Assembly (NCBI GenBank): GCA_964568975.1
Contig: CAZMSO010000005.1
Location: forward strand, 47,350 to 111,349
Source: CAZADA01 sp964568975
Lineage (GTDB): Bacteria > Pseudomonadota > Alphaproteobacteria > Caulobacterales > Maricaulaceae
Direction of reading: 5' to 3'
Length of the DNA: 64,000 nt
Shown: in pieces, positions 52,155 through 59,946 of the stretch
Layout of the letters: each line of letters opens with the position of its first letter
Numbering within the stretch: the stretch's first letter is position 1
Made by a program: the position numbers and the translations under genes
Notes under the pieces: generated by a model
Told to the model about the DNA's origin: nothing
Seen by the model: the letters and a program-made list of their open reading frames with translations, nothing else
Databases searched by the model: none

Positions 52155-52715
52155 TCACCGTCGGACTGACGGTTGCCCCTCATTGCGTTGGCGGCAATAC
52201 GCGATCCCCGCCACCGGCAACACCAGCTCCCAGCCGGACGCGTGAATCACGCGCAGCACGCTCTCGCTGATACGCCGGCCGCCTTCGACCAATTCGCCGC
52301 GACGCATCTGCACATAAGCGGTGATTTGCCCGTCGGAGGACCGAAACGTCTGATTGGCGACGTGGCCGGCAATGATCGGCGGACCCGACGCGGCTAAGCG
52401 CGGCAAGCTGGTCTCTTCTCCGTCCAAGGACATGACCGCCGCGCGTGTGCGCGTGCTGGTGAACAAGATCAGCTGGGACGCCGACAGCGACCACAAAAAC
52501 ACGCCGCACTCCCCCGGCACGACGCGCTGGGCCGACAGCCTCCCGATCTGAACAGCGGACTCCGCGTCCGTAACCGCGTCCAACGGGCTCACCGCGCGTC
52601 GCCCACCGCCGCCGCCGCCAAAACAGCCGGCGACCACGAGGCACGCCGCCGCGACCGCGGCTGCGCGTGCCGCCACGGAACCGCCGGGCGCGCGTTGGGG
52701 CCGTCTCAGCATCAC
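52155..52715 (-). CDS. Lipoprotein of unknown function ending the T2SS operon
   Basis: 186 residues. Signal peptide with lipobox LVVAGC (Cys31) followed by six glycines. The mature part is not recognised: AVQIGRLSAQRVVPGECGVFLW, AAVMSLDGEETSLPRLAASG, QTFRSSDGQITAYVQMRRGELVEGGRRISESVLRV, then VAGIAYC near the end. Its ATG overlaps the gspN stop by four bases, so it is co-translated with the T2SS. An outer-membrane lipoprotein in this position could be a pilotin-like or accessory factor; this is inference from context only. Confidence 0.82.
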   Translation of the reverse strand: MMLRRPQRAPGGSVAARAAAVAAACLVVAGCFGGGGGGRRAVSPLDAVTDAESAVQIGRLSAQRVVPGECGVFLWSLSASQLILFTSTRTRAAVMSLDGEETSLPRLAASGPPIIAGHVANQTFRSSDGQITAYVQMRRGELVEGGRRISESVLRVIHASGWELVLPVAGIAYCRQRNEGQPSVRR

Positions 52716-53467
52716 GATTGATCAAGCTCCAAAAACGTTACGGTCCGCTCATAAGTGTAAGCGCCGTTTGATCGATCAAAGCCAAACAAACCTGCCGCCA
52801 AGTCGAAGTTGGGGTCTTGGGTCTGCACATTCGCCCGCAAGCCGCCTTCGCCCTCGGGAGTCAGCCGCGCTTCGATCTGGACCGCCGCATCAGCGTTCTC
52901 GCCGTTGAGCATCAGCACCAGCACCCCGTCGCGGCATTGAGCGCCGCCCTCCAGATCAGGACCGCGCCAGGATGTGCGGCCATCCGGCCGCGCAAGCACG
53001 TCCGTGCTGATCAAGCCCGCCGCCGCGCGGCAGCCGCGGCGGTCAAACACCAGGCTGTCGACCCGCACAAACACTTCCCCACCGCGGGCGCGCACCAGCT
53101 CGTGCAGCGATTCCACCGCTTGCACATCCAAGGTCAATGACGCGTTGCGCATCGCCGCGCGCCCCGACACCGCCAGCGACAACCGCCCCGCGCCGCGCAA
53201 GCCCGGCCCGTCCACCCGCACATCCGCCTCCAACCGCCCCGTCAGCAGGGAGGCGGCATGGATTTGAGCCTCCACGCGACCGATGTCGCGGCCGCTGGCG
53301 CTGATTTCTTCAATCGCGCCGTGCCAAATCGTGCCGCGCACCGCCCCATGATCCACGCCATAAGCCGCCAAATTCGCCATGGTGACAAACGGCGCGAGAG
53401 GCAAGTTCGCCAGCACCGTCACGGCGAACGTCACCACAAACACCACGCTCAACACCAACACCCTCAC
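52712..53467 (-). CDS. gspN: Type II secretion protein GspN
   Basis: 251 residues from GTG 53467, overlapping the gspM stop (GTGA). One N-terminal membrane helix (VLVLSVVFVVTFAVTVLANLP) then a periplasmic domain with GVDHGAVRGTIWHG, SLLTGRLEADVRVDGPGLRGAG and RTSWRGPDLEGGAQC, the GspN pattern. GspN is present only in some T2SS and is a bitopic inner-membrane protein of uncertain role. The longer upstream frame is rejected since it lies in gspM. Confidence 0.85.
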   Translation of the reverse strand: MRVLVLSVVFVVTFAVTVLANLPLAPFVTMANLAAYGVDHGAVRGTIWHGAIEEISASGRDIGRVEAQIHAASLLTGRLEADVRVDGPGLRGAGRLSLAVSGRAAMRNASLTLDVQAVESLHELVRARGGEVFVRVDSLVFDRRGCRAAAGLISTDVLARPDGRTSWRGPDLEGGAQCRDGVLVLMLNGENADAAVQIEARLTPEGEGGLRANVQTQDPNFDLAAGLFGFDRSNGAYTYERTVTFLELDQS

Positions 53468-53946
53468 CGCGGCGCCTCCGACGACAGCACTAATGTGGCG
53501 CGCACCACCGCGTTGCGATCCGACCGACGCACCGACGCGCGCTGCACATGCACGCCATGGCGGTCGCGCAGCACCCGCAGCCACCGAAACAATGTCGTGG
53601 CCTCAGCGTCTTCCAAAGAAACTGATAACGCACCGTCGCCGCTCGGCTGCACCCGCGCTAATGTGAGCTCGTTCTGCGCCGCGGAGTTGCTGATCACCGC
53701 CCGCAAGGACGCCGAGGCCTGGGCCTCATCCGCCGGCGCGCCGCCGCCGCCAAGACGCGTCAACGCGTCCTGGACCGCCGCCCAATCCGCAAGCGCGCGC
53801 TCATAAGTGGACTTCGCCGACGCATGCGCGCCCAACACCGGCGCGATCAACACCTGGGTGACGACGATGACAAGCACCAGCCCGCCGGCCGCGCCGATCA
53901 GCAGTTTTTCCCGCGATGTGCGGGCGTTCCACGCTGCTGCGATCAT
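53464..53946 (-). CDS. gspM: Type II secretion protein GspM
   Basis: 160 residues. Cytoplasmic stub, membrane helix (LLIGAAGGLVLVIVVTQVLI, about 15-34), then a periplasmic ferredoxin-like domain (ARVQPSGDGALSVSLEDAEATTLFRWLRVLRDRHG). Inner-membrane platform subunit that pairs with GspL. Overlaps gspL (start) and gspN (stop) by four bases each. Confidence 0.9.
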   Translation of the reverse strand: MIAAAWNARTSREKLLIGAAGGLVLVIVVTQVLIAPVLGAHASAKSTYERALADWAAVQDALTRLGGGGAPADEAQASASLRAVISNSAAQNELTLARVQPSGDGALSVSLEDAEATTLFRWLRVLRDRHGVHVQRASVRRSDRNAVVRATLVLSSEAPR

Positions 53947-55148
53947 GGCGCCGTCACCGTGAAGTCTCCGCTTGTGCGGGCGCCGCGGCGCCGCGATGCG
54001 CCCTCCTCAATCTCGACGCCATGGGAGGCGACCGCCTTTTTCAGCGCCTCCACATCCGCATACGCATCATAGATGATGGTGAAGGCCAATGAATTTTCAG
54101 CAGCGTCAAAGCGAAGCGTTTCGATTTGCACCTGCTCAAGCGGCGCCGTGCTCTCAAACACGACGGCGGACAAATCCAAAAACACGCCGCCCACGCCGCC
54201 TTCCGACAGCCGCGCACGCGCGCGCCGCGCGGGATTGGCGACGCGCCCCTCCTCCGGAAACGCCCGGGCGTAAGCGAGCTGCGCGCGCGCGCGCAGCTCG
54301 CGGGCGTTTTCGCCATAGGCCCAGGCCTCGACCGCAAGGCCGATGAACGCGGTCACCACCGCCGCCGCGCCCAACCCCGCCAACACCCGCCAGCGCTCAA
54401 ACGACACCCCATCGCCGGATCCGCGGCGGCGCGCGCGATAAGGTCCCTGGAGCAAATTCAAATCGACGCCCGCCGACACCCCCTCGACCAGGCGCGTCAG
54501 CAGCGCTTCATCCGTGAGCCGCGGTGAACGCCGCACCGCCTCATTCGGCCCGCTCAGGCCAAGGCTCGCGAGATCGTCCACCCACGCCTCGAGCGCCTCC
54601 ACCCCCTGTTCCGCCAAAGTCTGAGGAATGACGAGCGCCGCCAAATCCCGCTCGACAGCAAAGCCGCCCAATGTGTGGTCGCCAGGCAGCCGCACCAAAA
54701 TTCGATCGCCGGCGTCGACCAGCGCAGCGTGCTCGCCCGGTGCGAGGGCCAAAAAATCGGGAACCATCTGGCTCGGCGACAGACCCGCCTCGTCTAAAAG
54801 CGCAAGCCACGCCTCCATGCGCTCGCGGGCCACCACGGCCACTTGGCGCTGAGAATCCGGCGCAGGACGCGGGCCCAGCGCGACATGCACCGCCTCCACA
54901 TCCAAGGCGATTTCGTCCTCCACCGCAAACGGCGCGGCCGCGCGCGCTTGGGCTTCAGAGCCCGCCGGCAAGGTCGCGGCGTGCACTGTGATCTCCGATC
55001 CCGGCGCGACAGCGATCACCCGTCGGCCCTTCGGCGGCGGCGTCTCCTCACTCACCGCACCCCACAACACGCCGGCGTCGCCATGGCGCGTGACCCAAAT
55101 CAGCGCGTCGGCGTCCTGCCGCGGCAAGAGGATCAGCACATCATTCAT
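53943..55148 (-). CDS. gspL: Type II secretion protein GspL
   Basis: 401 residues. N-terminal cytoplasmic actin-like domain (MNDVLILLPRQDADALIWVT, AAPFAVEDEIALDVEAVHVALG), membrane helix about 255-276 (LAGLGAAAVVTAFIGLAVEA), C-terminal periplasmic domain. It links the GspE ATPase to the membrane platform with GspM. The ATG overlaps the gspK stop by four bases. Confidence 0.93.
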   Translation of the reverse strand: MNDVLILLPRQDADALIWVTRHGDAGVLWGAVSEETPPPKGRRVIAVAPGSEITVHAATLPAGSEAQARAAAPFAVEDEIALDVEAVHVALGPRPAPDSQRQVAVVARERMEAWLALLDEAGLSPSQMVPDFLALAPGEHAALVDAGDRILVRLPGDHTLGGFAVERDLAALVIPQTLAEQGVEALEAWVDDLASLGLSGPNEAVRRSPRLTDEALLTRLVEGVSAGVDLNLLQGPYRARRRGSGDGVSFERWRVLAGLGAAAVVTAFIGLAVEAWAYGENARELRARAQLAYARAFPEEGRVANPARRARARLSEGGVGGVFLDLSAVVFESTAPLEQVQIETLRFDAAENSLAFTIIYDAYADVEALKKAVASHGVEIEEGASRRRGARTSGDFTVTAP

Positions 55149-56206
55149 CCGTTGCGCTCTCCAAACCGCCGGTTGAGGACCGTCACGGCGCCGCTTTGGG
55201 GATCGAGCTTCAGCATGCTGTTTAATTCGAGATAGAAATCGTTATACAGAACGCGCGCCGTTGCATCGTAATAGAGTGTCTGGGGACCGAACCGGGCCTC
55301 CACTTCCTGACGCGTGTCGCTCTCAAGCTGGTTGAAACTGTCGACATCCGCCCAAAAGCCCGCGTCAGTGTCATACCCCCCCACCGGACGCCCTTCTAGC
55401 AACGTCGCGGCTTGCGAGGGGCTCAACGCACCGTTGAGAAACACAGACATAAGCGGCGCGTGCGCGACCAAGAGTGTGTTGAAGTTCAGCCTGCTCGGTT
55501 CGATGTCCGGGTAAGCGCACACAAACGGACGCAATCGCTGCACGACAACTTCCGTGTAGCCGGCGATCCCGCGCAGCTCGAGCACATCCTCCAACAACGC
55601 GTTTGCAGGGCGCGAGGGCGGGGTCATGAGGCTGTACTCCACATCCTCCGCGCCGCGGCCGGTGACCTCGCCATCGGCGTCGATCCAATCGGCCAATCCG
55701 CCCGCAAGCGTGTCGGGATCGGCTTGCTCCAGCTCCAACACCGTCAACAGCGCCCGGTACAAGGCCAGCCGGTCGGGGTCGGTTTCATAGCCGCCGCGTG
55801 GTCCGGGCCGCACGACGCTGTTGAGGTTAAAGCAGTTGTTGGCGTCACGCACGACGCCCTCCAGCGTGCCGCCATCTATGGGAAACACCGTCGGGCCCTG
55901 AGCCCAGGGCGCTTCAAGGGTCGAGCGCTCGGGATCAACCTCCCAGCTGCGGCGGATCACTTCGCGCACAAAGCTCTCCGCCCCCAGCGCATACCATTGG
56001 GCTTGCTCGCGGGCTTGGGTGGCGATTAACCGCCGCCAGGCGAAGCGGATGTCATCAGTGATCTCCACCGCAATAGTGGTCATCACCGTCACCAGCAGCA
56101 GAACAGACAACAACGCCGCGCCGCGGTCGCGCCGCGGACGTCGGCGCGCGGCCGCGTCCGTCGAGCGCGCAGGCCGGCGAAGAAGCCGCGACACCACCAT
56201 GCTCAC
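55145..56206 (-). CDS. gspK: Type II secretion minor pseudopilin GspK
   Basis: 353 residues from GTG 56206, overlapping the gspJ stop (GTGA); an ATG at 56200 is also in frame. A basic 29-residue leader ends RDRG, followed by AALLSVLLLVTVMTTIAVEI; as in other GspK, Glu at +5 is absent. DDIRFAWRRLIATQAREQAQWYALGAES and the large inserted globular domain (NCFNLNSVV, GGLADWIDADGEV, LRGIAGYT) match GspK. It caps the pseudopilus tip with GspI and GspJ. Confidence 0.93.
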   Translation of the reverse strand: MSMVVSRLLRRPARSTDAAARRRPRRDRGAALLSVLLLVTVMTTIAVEITDDIRFAWRRLIATQAREQAQWYALGAESFVREVIRRSWEVDPERSTLEAPWAQGPTVFPIDGGTLEGVVRDANNCFNLNSVVRPGPRGGYETDPDRLALYRALLTVLELEQADPDTLAGGLADWIDADGEVTGRGAEDVEYSLMTPPSRPANALLEDVLELRGIAGYTEVVVQRLRPFVCAYPDIEPSRLNFNTLLVAHAPLMSVFLNGALSPSQAATLLEGRPVGGYDTDAGFWADVDSFNQLESDTRQEVEARFGPQTLYYDATARVLYNDFYLELNSMLKLDPQSGAVTVLNRRFGERNG

Positions 56207-56895
56207 TCCGTCACCGCCAAGGCTTCCAGCGTCACTTCCGGCGCGGCGAACACGTGACGCACCGCACCCACCCCATCGAGGGTGAGGTCGAGGGCGATCA
56301 AGCGCGGCGGCGGCGCGAACGCTTGCGTCTCCACAGTAACCTCCCACACATCCAGCCACACGGGCCCGCTGTCCCACTCCGACCCAGCGAAGCTGACGCG
56401 CAACTCTTGGACGCCCGTCAGCACAATCTGCTCCACAATCGGGGTGTCCGGCGTCACATCAGGGCGCAGACGTGTGCGTCGCACCAAATCCTCGCCTTTC
56501 CAATAATAGGACACATGTTGCAGGGGGCCACGCCGCTCAAATCCCCCGGGATTGGACCAGCCCGAGCGCGTGAACGCTAAAAATGGCGTGTCGCTGTCGG
56601 CAAGGCCGCCCTGGAACACAAAGGGGTTCGGTTCTCCGAACGGTTGGCGCACCACCCGGCGCGTCATTTGCGCAATGTCGTCGCGCAGAAGCGACCGGCT
56701 TACTTGCAGCTCCCGCAAGCGGACTTCGCGCGCGTTCATCACATCCTGGGCGTTGAGGGCGTTGTTCATCACCGCCATGCCCGCCGCGGAAATCATGGAG
56801 ATGATGAAAAGCGCCGCCAGCACCTCCAGCAAGGTGAAGCCCGCCTCACTGCGAAACGGCGCGCGCGCCTCCCGTGACCGCGCGGCGCCGCTCAT
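56203..56895 (-). CDS. gspJ: Type II secretion minor pseudopilin GspJ
   Basis: 230 residues. Leader of 19 residues ending SEAG, then FTLLEVLAALFIISMISAAG (Glu at +5), the prepilin peptidase substrate signature. Following REVRLRELQVSRSLLRDDIAQMTRRVVRQPFGE and LVRRTRLRPD match GspJ. The ATG overlaps the gspI stop by four bases. Confidence 0.93.
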   Translation of the reverse strand: MSGAARSREARAPFRSEAGFTLLEVLAALFIISMISAAGMAVMNNALNAQDVMNAREVRLRELQVSRSLLRDDIAQMTRRVVRQPFGEPNPFVFQGGLADSDTPFLAFTRSGWSNPGGFERRGPLQHVSYYWKGEDLVRRTRLRPDVTPDTPIVEQIVLTGVQELRVSFAGSEWDSGPVWLDVWEVTVETQAFAPPPRLIALDLTLDGVGAVRHVFAAPEVTLEALAVTE

Positions 56896-57320
56896 GGCGC
56901 GGTGGAGAGCTCAGGGCGCGTCGCCGCGCCCACAAACGCCGTCGCTTCCGCTAAGACCCGCTGCTCGCCCTCCGCGCGCACCGCCACATCCAGGCGCAGC
57001 ATTGCGGGATCGTCCGTCGGCGTGATGGTCCGCGTCCAGGCCCAGTCCAGGTCGGCGAGCACGACCTCGCCGCTGGCGACGCCGCGCTGCCGGGCGGTGG
57101 GATCAATCATCGCTTCGGCCATCACATTGTCGGCGACAAAGCGAGCCATGGAGGCCTCCTCAATGTGGCGGAAGGAACGGGCCTGCTCGCCCGTCGCGCG
57201 CAATAAGGCCAGCACCGCAATGGAGAAGACGCCGAGCGCCACCACCGCCTCCACCAGCGTGAAGCCCGCATCCGCCGGGCGGCGCCGCCCGGCGTCCCTG
57301 GCCAAACGCGCGCGCATCAT
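56892..57320 (-). CDS. gspI: Type II secretion minor pseudopilin GspI
   Basis: 142 residues. A 19-residue leader ending ADAG, then FTLVEAVVALGVFSIAVLALLRA (Glu +5). The C-terminal WTRTITPTDDPAMLRLDVAV fits the GspI fold. Initiates pseudopilus tip assembly with GspJ and GspK. Start overlaps the gspH stop by four bases. Confidence 0.93.
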   Translation of the reverse strand: MMRARLARDAGRRRPADAGFTLVEAVVALGVFSIAVLALLRATGEQARSFRHIEEASMARFVADNVMAEAMIDPTARQRGVASGEVVLADLDWAWTRTITPTDDPAMLRLDVAVRAEGEQRVLAEATAFVGAATRPELSTAP

Positions 57321-58098
57321 CGCCGACCTCCCGCGTCCGCCGGCGCGCCCGTCGCCTCGCTGACATGGATGTCGCCGGCTTGCCCGACCCGCACTTCATA
57401 CAACTCGCGTCCGTCACGCAGCGTCAGCCGGAACGGCGTCGCCAAACCTGTCGGGTCGAAGCGGATCAAGGGCGGCAGGGCGGCGATCTCCTCCGGGCTG
57501 AGATCCTCAAGCGGGGGCGCGTTGTCGATCGACACCGCGACCTGGGCGTCTGTGTCCCATTGCCGCGGCGTCAGCGCGGGCGGCTCCGACGCCTCGCGCC
57601 ATTCGCCCGCCACGAAGCGAAAGAACGCATACCCCTCCTCGTCGGCTTTGAGACCGATCACGGCGCCGGACACGATGCTGTCCTGGGCGGCTAAGCGCGC
57701 CCGGGCTGTAAACGCCAACGCCTCGTCACGCAGATCAGGAACCCGCGTCGGCAAATTCACCACCACCACCGTCGCCATAATGGCGGTGATGGTCACCGCC
57801 ATCATCACCTCAACGAGGGTGTAGCCGCTGTCACGGCGCGCCCACTGGCGACGGCCCAGCCGCCCGACCAGCCGTCCGCCGCGCCNNNNNNNNNNNNNNN
57901 NNNNNNNNNNNNNNNNNNNNNNNNNNNNNNNNNNNNNNNNNNNNNNNNNNNNNNNNNNNNNNNNNNNNNNNNNNNNNNNNNNNNNTCACGGCGCGCCCAC
58001 TGGCGACGGCCCAGCCGCCCGACCAGCCGTCCGCCGCGCCACCCGCCGCGCCGCCCGCCGCGGTCGTGCACGCGATCGTCGCCGCCGCCATACCGCAC
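57317..58098 (-). CDS. gspH: Type II secretion minor pseudopilin GspH, interrupted by a false assembly gap
   Basis: As written the gene is broken by 100 N at 57886-57985. The N-run lies between identical 55-base copies; removing it and one copy (155 bases) gives one frame of 208 residues from GTG 58098 to the stop at 57317. The product has a 40-residue Arg/Gly-rich leader, then DSG before YTLVEVMMAVTITAIMATVVVV (Glu +5), and a GspH-like globular domain (EALAFTARARLAAQDSIVSGAVIGLKADEEGYAFF). The start is 14 bases after the gspG stop. Confidence 0.88.
57831..58040. other. False assembly gap: 55-base duplicate around 100 N in gspH
   Basis: Bases 57831-57885 equal 57986-58040 exactly, with 100 N between. 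Collapsing them joins the prepilin leader to the pseudopilin helix in frame, leaving 209 codons including stop. Same signature as the gap in ggt. Confidence 0.92.
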
Positions 58099-58112
58099 GG
58101 GGACGCGAGCCC

Positions 58113-58637
58113 TTACAGGGACCAGACGCTGATGTCGGCGTCGAGCCCTTCGCCGCCCGGTTGCCCATCCGCGCCAAGGGAATACAGGTCATACGGCTTA
58201 CCGTCTTGGCCTGGTGAATCGTAGATGTAGTCATACCCCCACGGATCGAGGGGGATGTTGGGCATGAAGCCCTCGCTCGGATAGCGGCCGGGGCTGCGCA
58301 AGCCCGCAGGCGCGGACGTCAGCGCCGCCAGCCCCTGATCCGGCCCCGGATAGCGGCCGATGGACGCGCGATAGAGATCAAGCGCGGTGGCGATGGTGCG
58401 GATGTCGGACGAGGCTTTCGTCGTCCGCGCGCTGTCCAGCAAATTGAACACCGTCAGCACCGCCGCTGTCGACAACAAGCCGATGATGAGCACCGTCACC
58501 ATCAGCTCCGTCAGCGTGAAGCCCGCGTCGCGGCGACGGCGCGCGCGCGTCGCGTCATCGGCCGGCGACTCGGCGGCGACGTCGGCGGCGACCTCGGCCG
58601 GATCGCGGTCACAATCGTTGAAGCTCGTCTCGTTCAT
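58113..58637 (-). CDS. gspG: Type II secretion major pseudopilin GspG
   Basis: 174 residues. The leader is 39 residues long and acidic, ending RRRRDAG, then FTLTELMVTVLIIGLLSTAAVL (Glu +5). The C-terminal domain has the GspG calcium-site pattern (YPGPDQGLAALTSAP, PLDPWGYDYIYDSPGQDGKPYDLYSLGADGQPGGEG). Builds the pseudopilus shaft that pushes substrates through the secretin. GspG leaders are normally under ten residues, so the length is unusual; no internal ATG gives a shorter start. Confidence 0.95.
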   Translation of the reverse strand: MNETSFNDCDRDPAEVAADVAAESPADDATRARRRRDAGFTLTELMVTVLIIGLLSTAAVLTVFNLLDSARTTKASSDIRTIATALDLYRASIGRYPGPDQGLAALTSAPAGLRSPGRYPSEGFMPNIPLDPWGYDYIYDSPGQDGKPYDLYSLGADGQPGGEGLDADISVWSL

Positions 58638-58701
58638 CCCACTTTCCCATGCCTAAGCCAGCGGTCTCTTCGGCCGCGTGTGCGCCATTGCGTGTGTCGT
58701 A

Positions 58702-59946
58702 CTACATCCCAGCCAACGTGTTGAGCTGGAGAATCGGCATCATGATCGCCAGCACGATCGTGGCCACCAGCGCGCCCATCACGAGGATGATCAGCGGCTC
58801 CATCAGGTTGAGCGCCACTTGCGTGACCGCCTCAAACTCCCGCTCCAGATACACCGCGCCCTTCTCCAGCATATCCGCCAGCTGACCGCTTTGTTCGCCG
58901 CTGGCGGCCAAGTGCGCCAGAAGCGGCGGAAACGCGCCCGTGCGGCGCATGGCGGCGCTGAGCGACCCGCCCTCGCGCACCGAGGTGACAATGTCTTCCA
59001 CCGCCCCCGACATCACGGCGTTGGAGAGGGTCGTGCGCGCGGCGGCCGTGCTCTCTAACGCCGGCGCGCCGCTGGCGATCAAGGTGGCGAGGGTGCGCGC
59101 AAACCGCGCCGCCTCCGCGCCGCGCCACAGCTTGCCGATGACGGGCACTTTAAGACCCAGCCGATGCACCGCCAGACGGGCTTGCTTGTTCTTCATAAGC
59201 CGCCGCAGACCGATCACCGCCGCGACCAGCCCGCCGATCACGAACACGCCATAGCCGCGCAAGAACGCCGACACCGCAATCACGATCTGTGTCAGCAACG
59301 GCAAATCCTGACCAAGCGTCTCAAACTGCTCGACCACGCGCGGCACCACGAACACCATCAGCGCACTGACAATACCGGTGGCGACGAAGGTCAGCACGAT
59401 CGGATAAATCGTGGCGGTGAGAGCTTTGCGCTTAATCTCCTCCGCGCGCTCCATGAAATCGGCGAGGCGCTCCATGACGTCGCCCAGCCCGCCGGACGCT
59501 TCACCCGCCGCCACCACCGAGCGATAGAGGTCGTTGAAGGCGCCGGGATGCTTGCCCAACGCGTCAGCAAAGCGCCGCCCTTCCACGACCTCCGTGCGGG
59601 CCGACAGCAAAATCCGCCGCCCCTTGGGCAAATTCGTTTGCGCCGCCACGGCGCTCAGCGCCTCCTCCACCGGCGTGCCCGCGCGGATGAGGATCGCCAG
59701 CTGGCGCGTGATCAGCGACAAATCGCCAGTCGGCAGCGAGTCGTTGGAGAAAAACCGCGCCAGCACGCCGCCGTCGGCGGCTTTTTCCGCGCGGGCGGCG
59801 CGGCCTTGGCGGGCCTCGTCAAGCTTCAGCAGAGTCAGCCGGCGCGCGCGGAGCTCCTTGCGCGCGGCGCGGGCGTTGTCGGCCGCGACAATGCCCCGCG
59901 TGCGCTTGCCGGCGGGGTCGAGCGCGACATACTCAAACGCCGCCAT
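58702..59946 (-). CDS. gspF: Type II secretion inner-membrane protein GspF
   Basis: 414 residues. GspF/PilC fold with two cytoplasmic T2SSF domains (RQLAILIRAGTPVEEALSAVA, LATLIASGAPALESTAAARTTL) and three membrane helices, the last ending LVMGALVATIVLAIMMPILQLNTLAGM. GSPFNDLYRSVVAAGEASGGL-type segment is visible. Its start overlaps the gspE stop by 14 bases. Platform protein around which the pseudopilus is assembled. Confidence 0.96.
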   Translation of the reverse strand: MAAFEYVALDPAGKRTRGIVAADNARAARKELRARRLTLLKLDEARQGRAARAEKAADGGVLARFFSNDSLPTGDLSLITRQLAILIRAGTPVEEALSAVAAQTNLPKGRRILLSARTEVVEGRRFADALGKHPGAFNDLYRSVVAAGEASGGLGDVMERLADFMERAEEIKRKALTATIYPIVLTFVATGIVSALMVFVVPRVVEQFETLGQDLPLLTQIVIAVSAFLRGYGVFVIGGLVAAVIGLRRLMKNKQARLAVHRLGLKVPVIGKLWRGAEAARFARTLATLIASGAPALESTAAARTTLSNAVMSGAVEDIVTSVREGGSLSAAMRRTGAFPPLLAHLAASGEQSGQLADMLEKGAVYLEREFEAVTQVALNLMEPLIILVMGALVATIVLAIMMPILQLNTLAGM

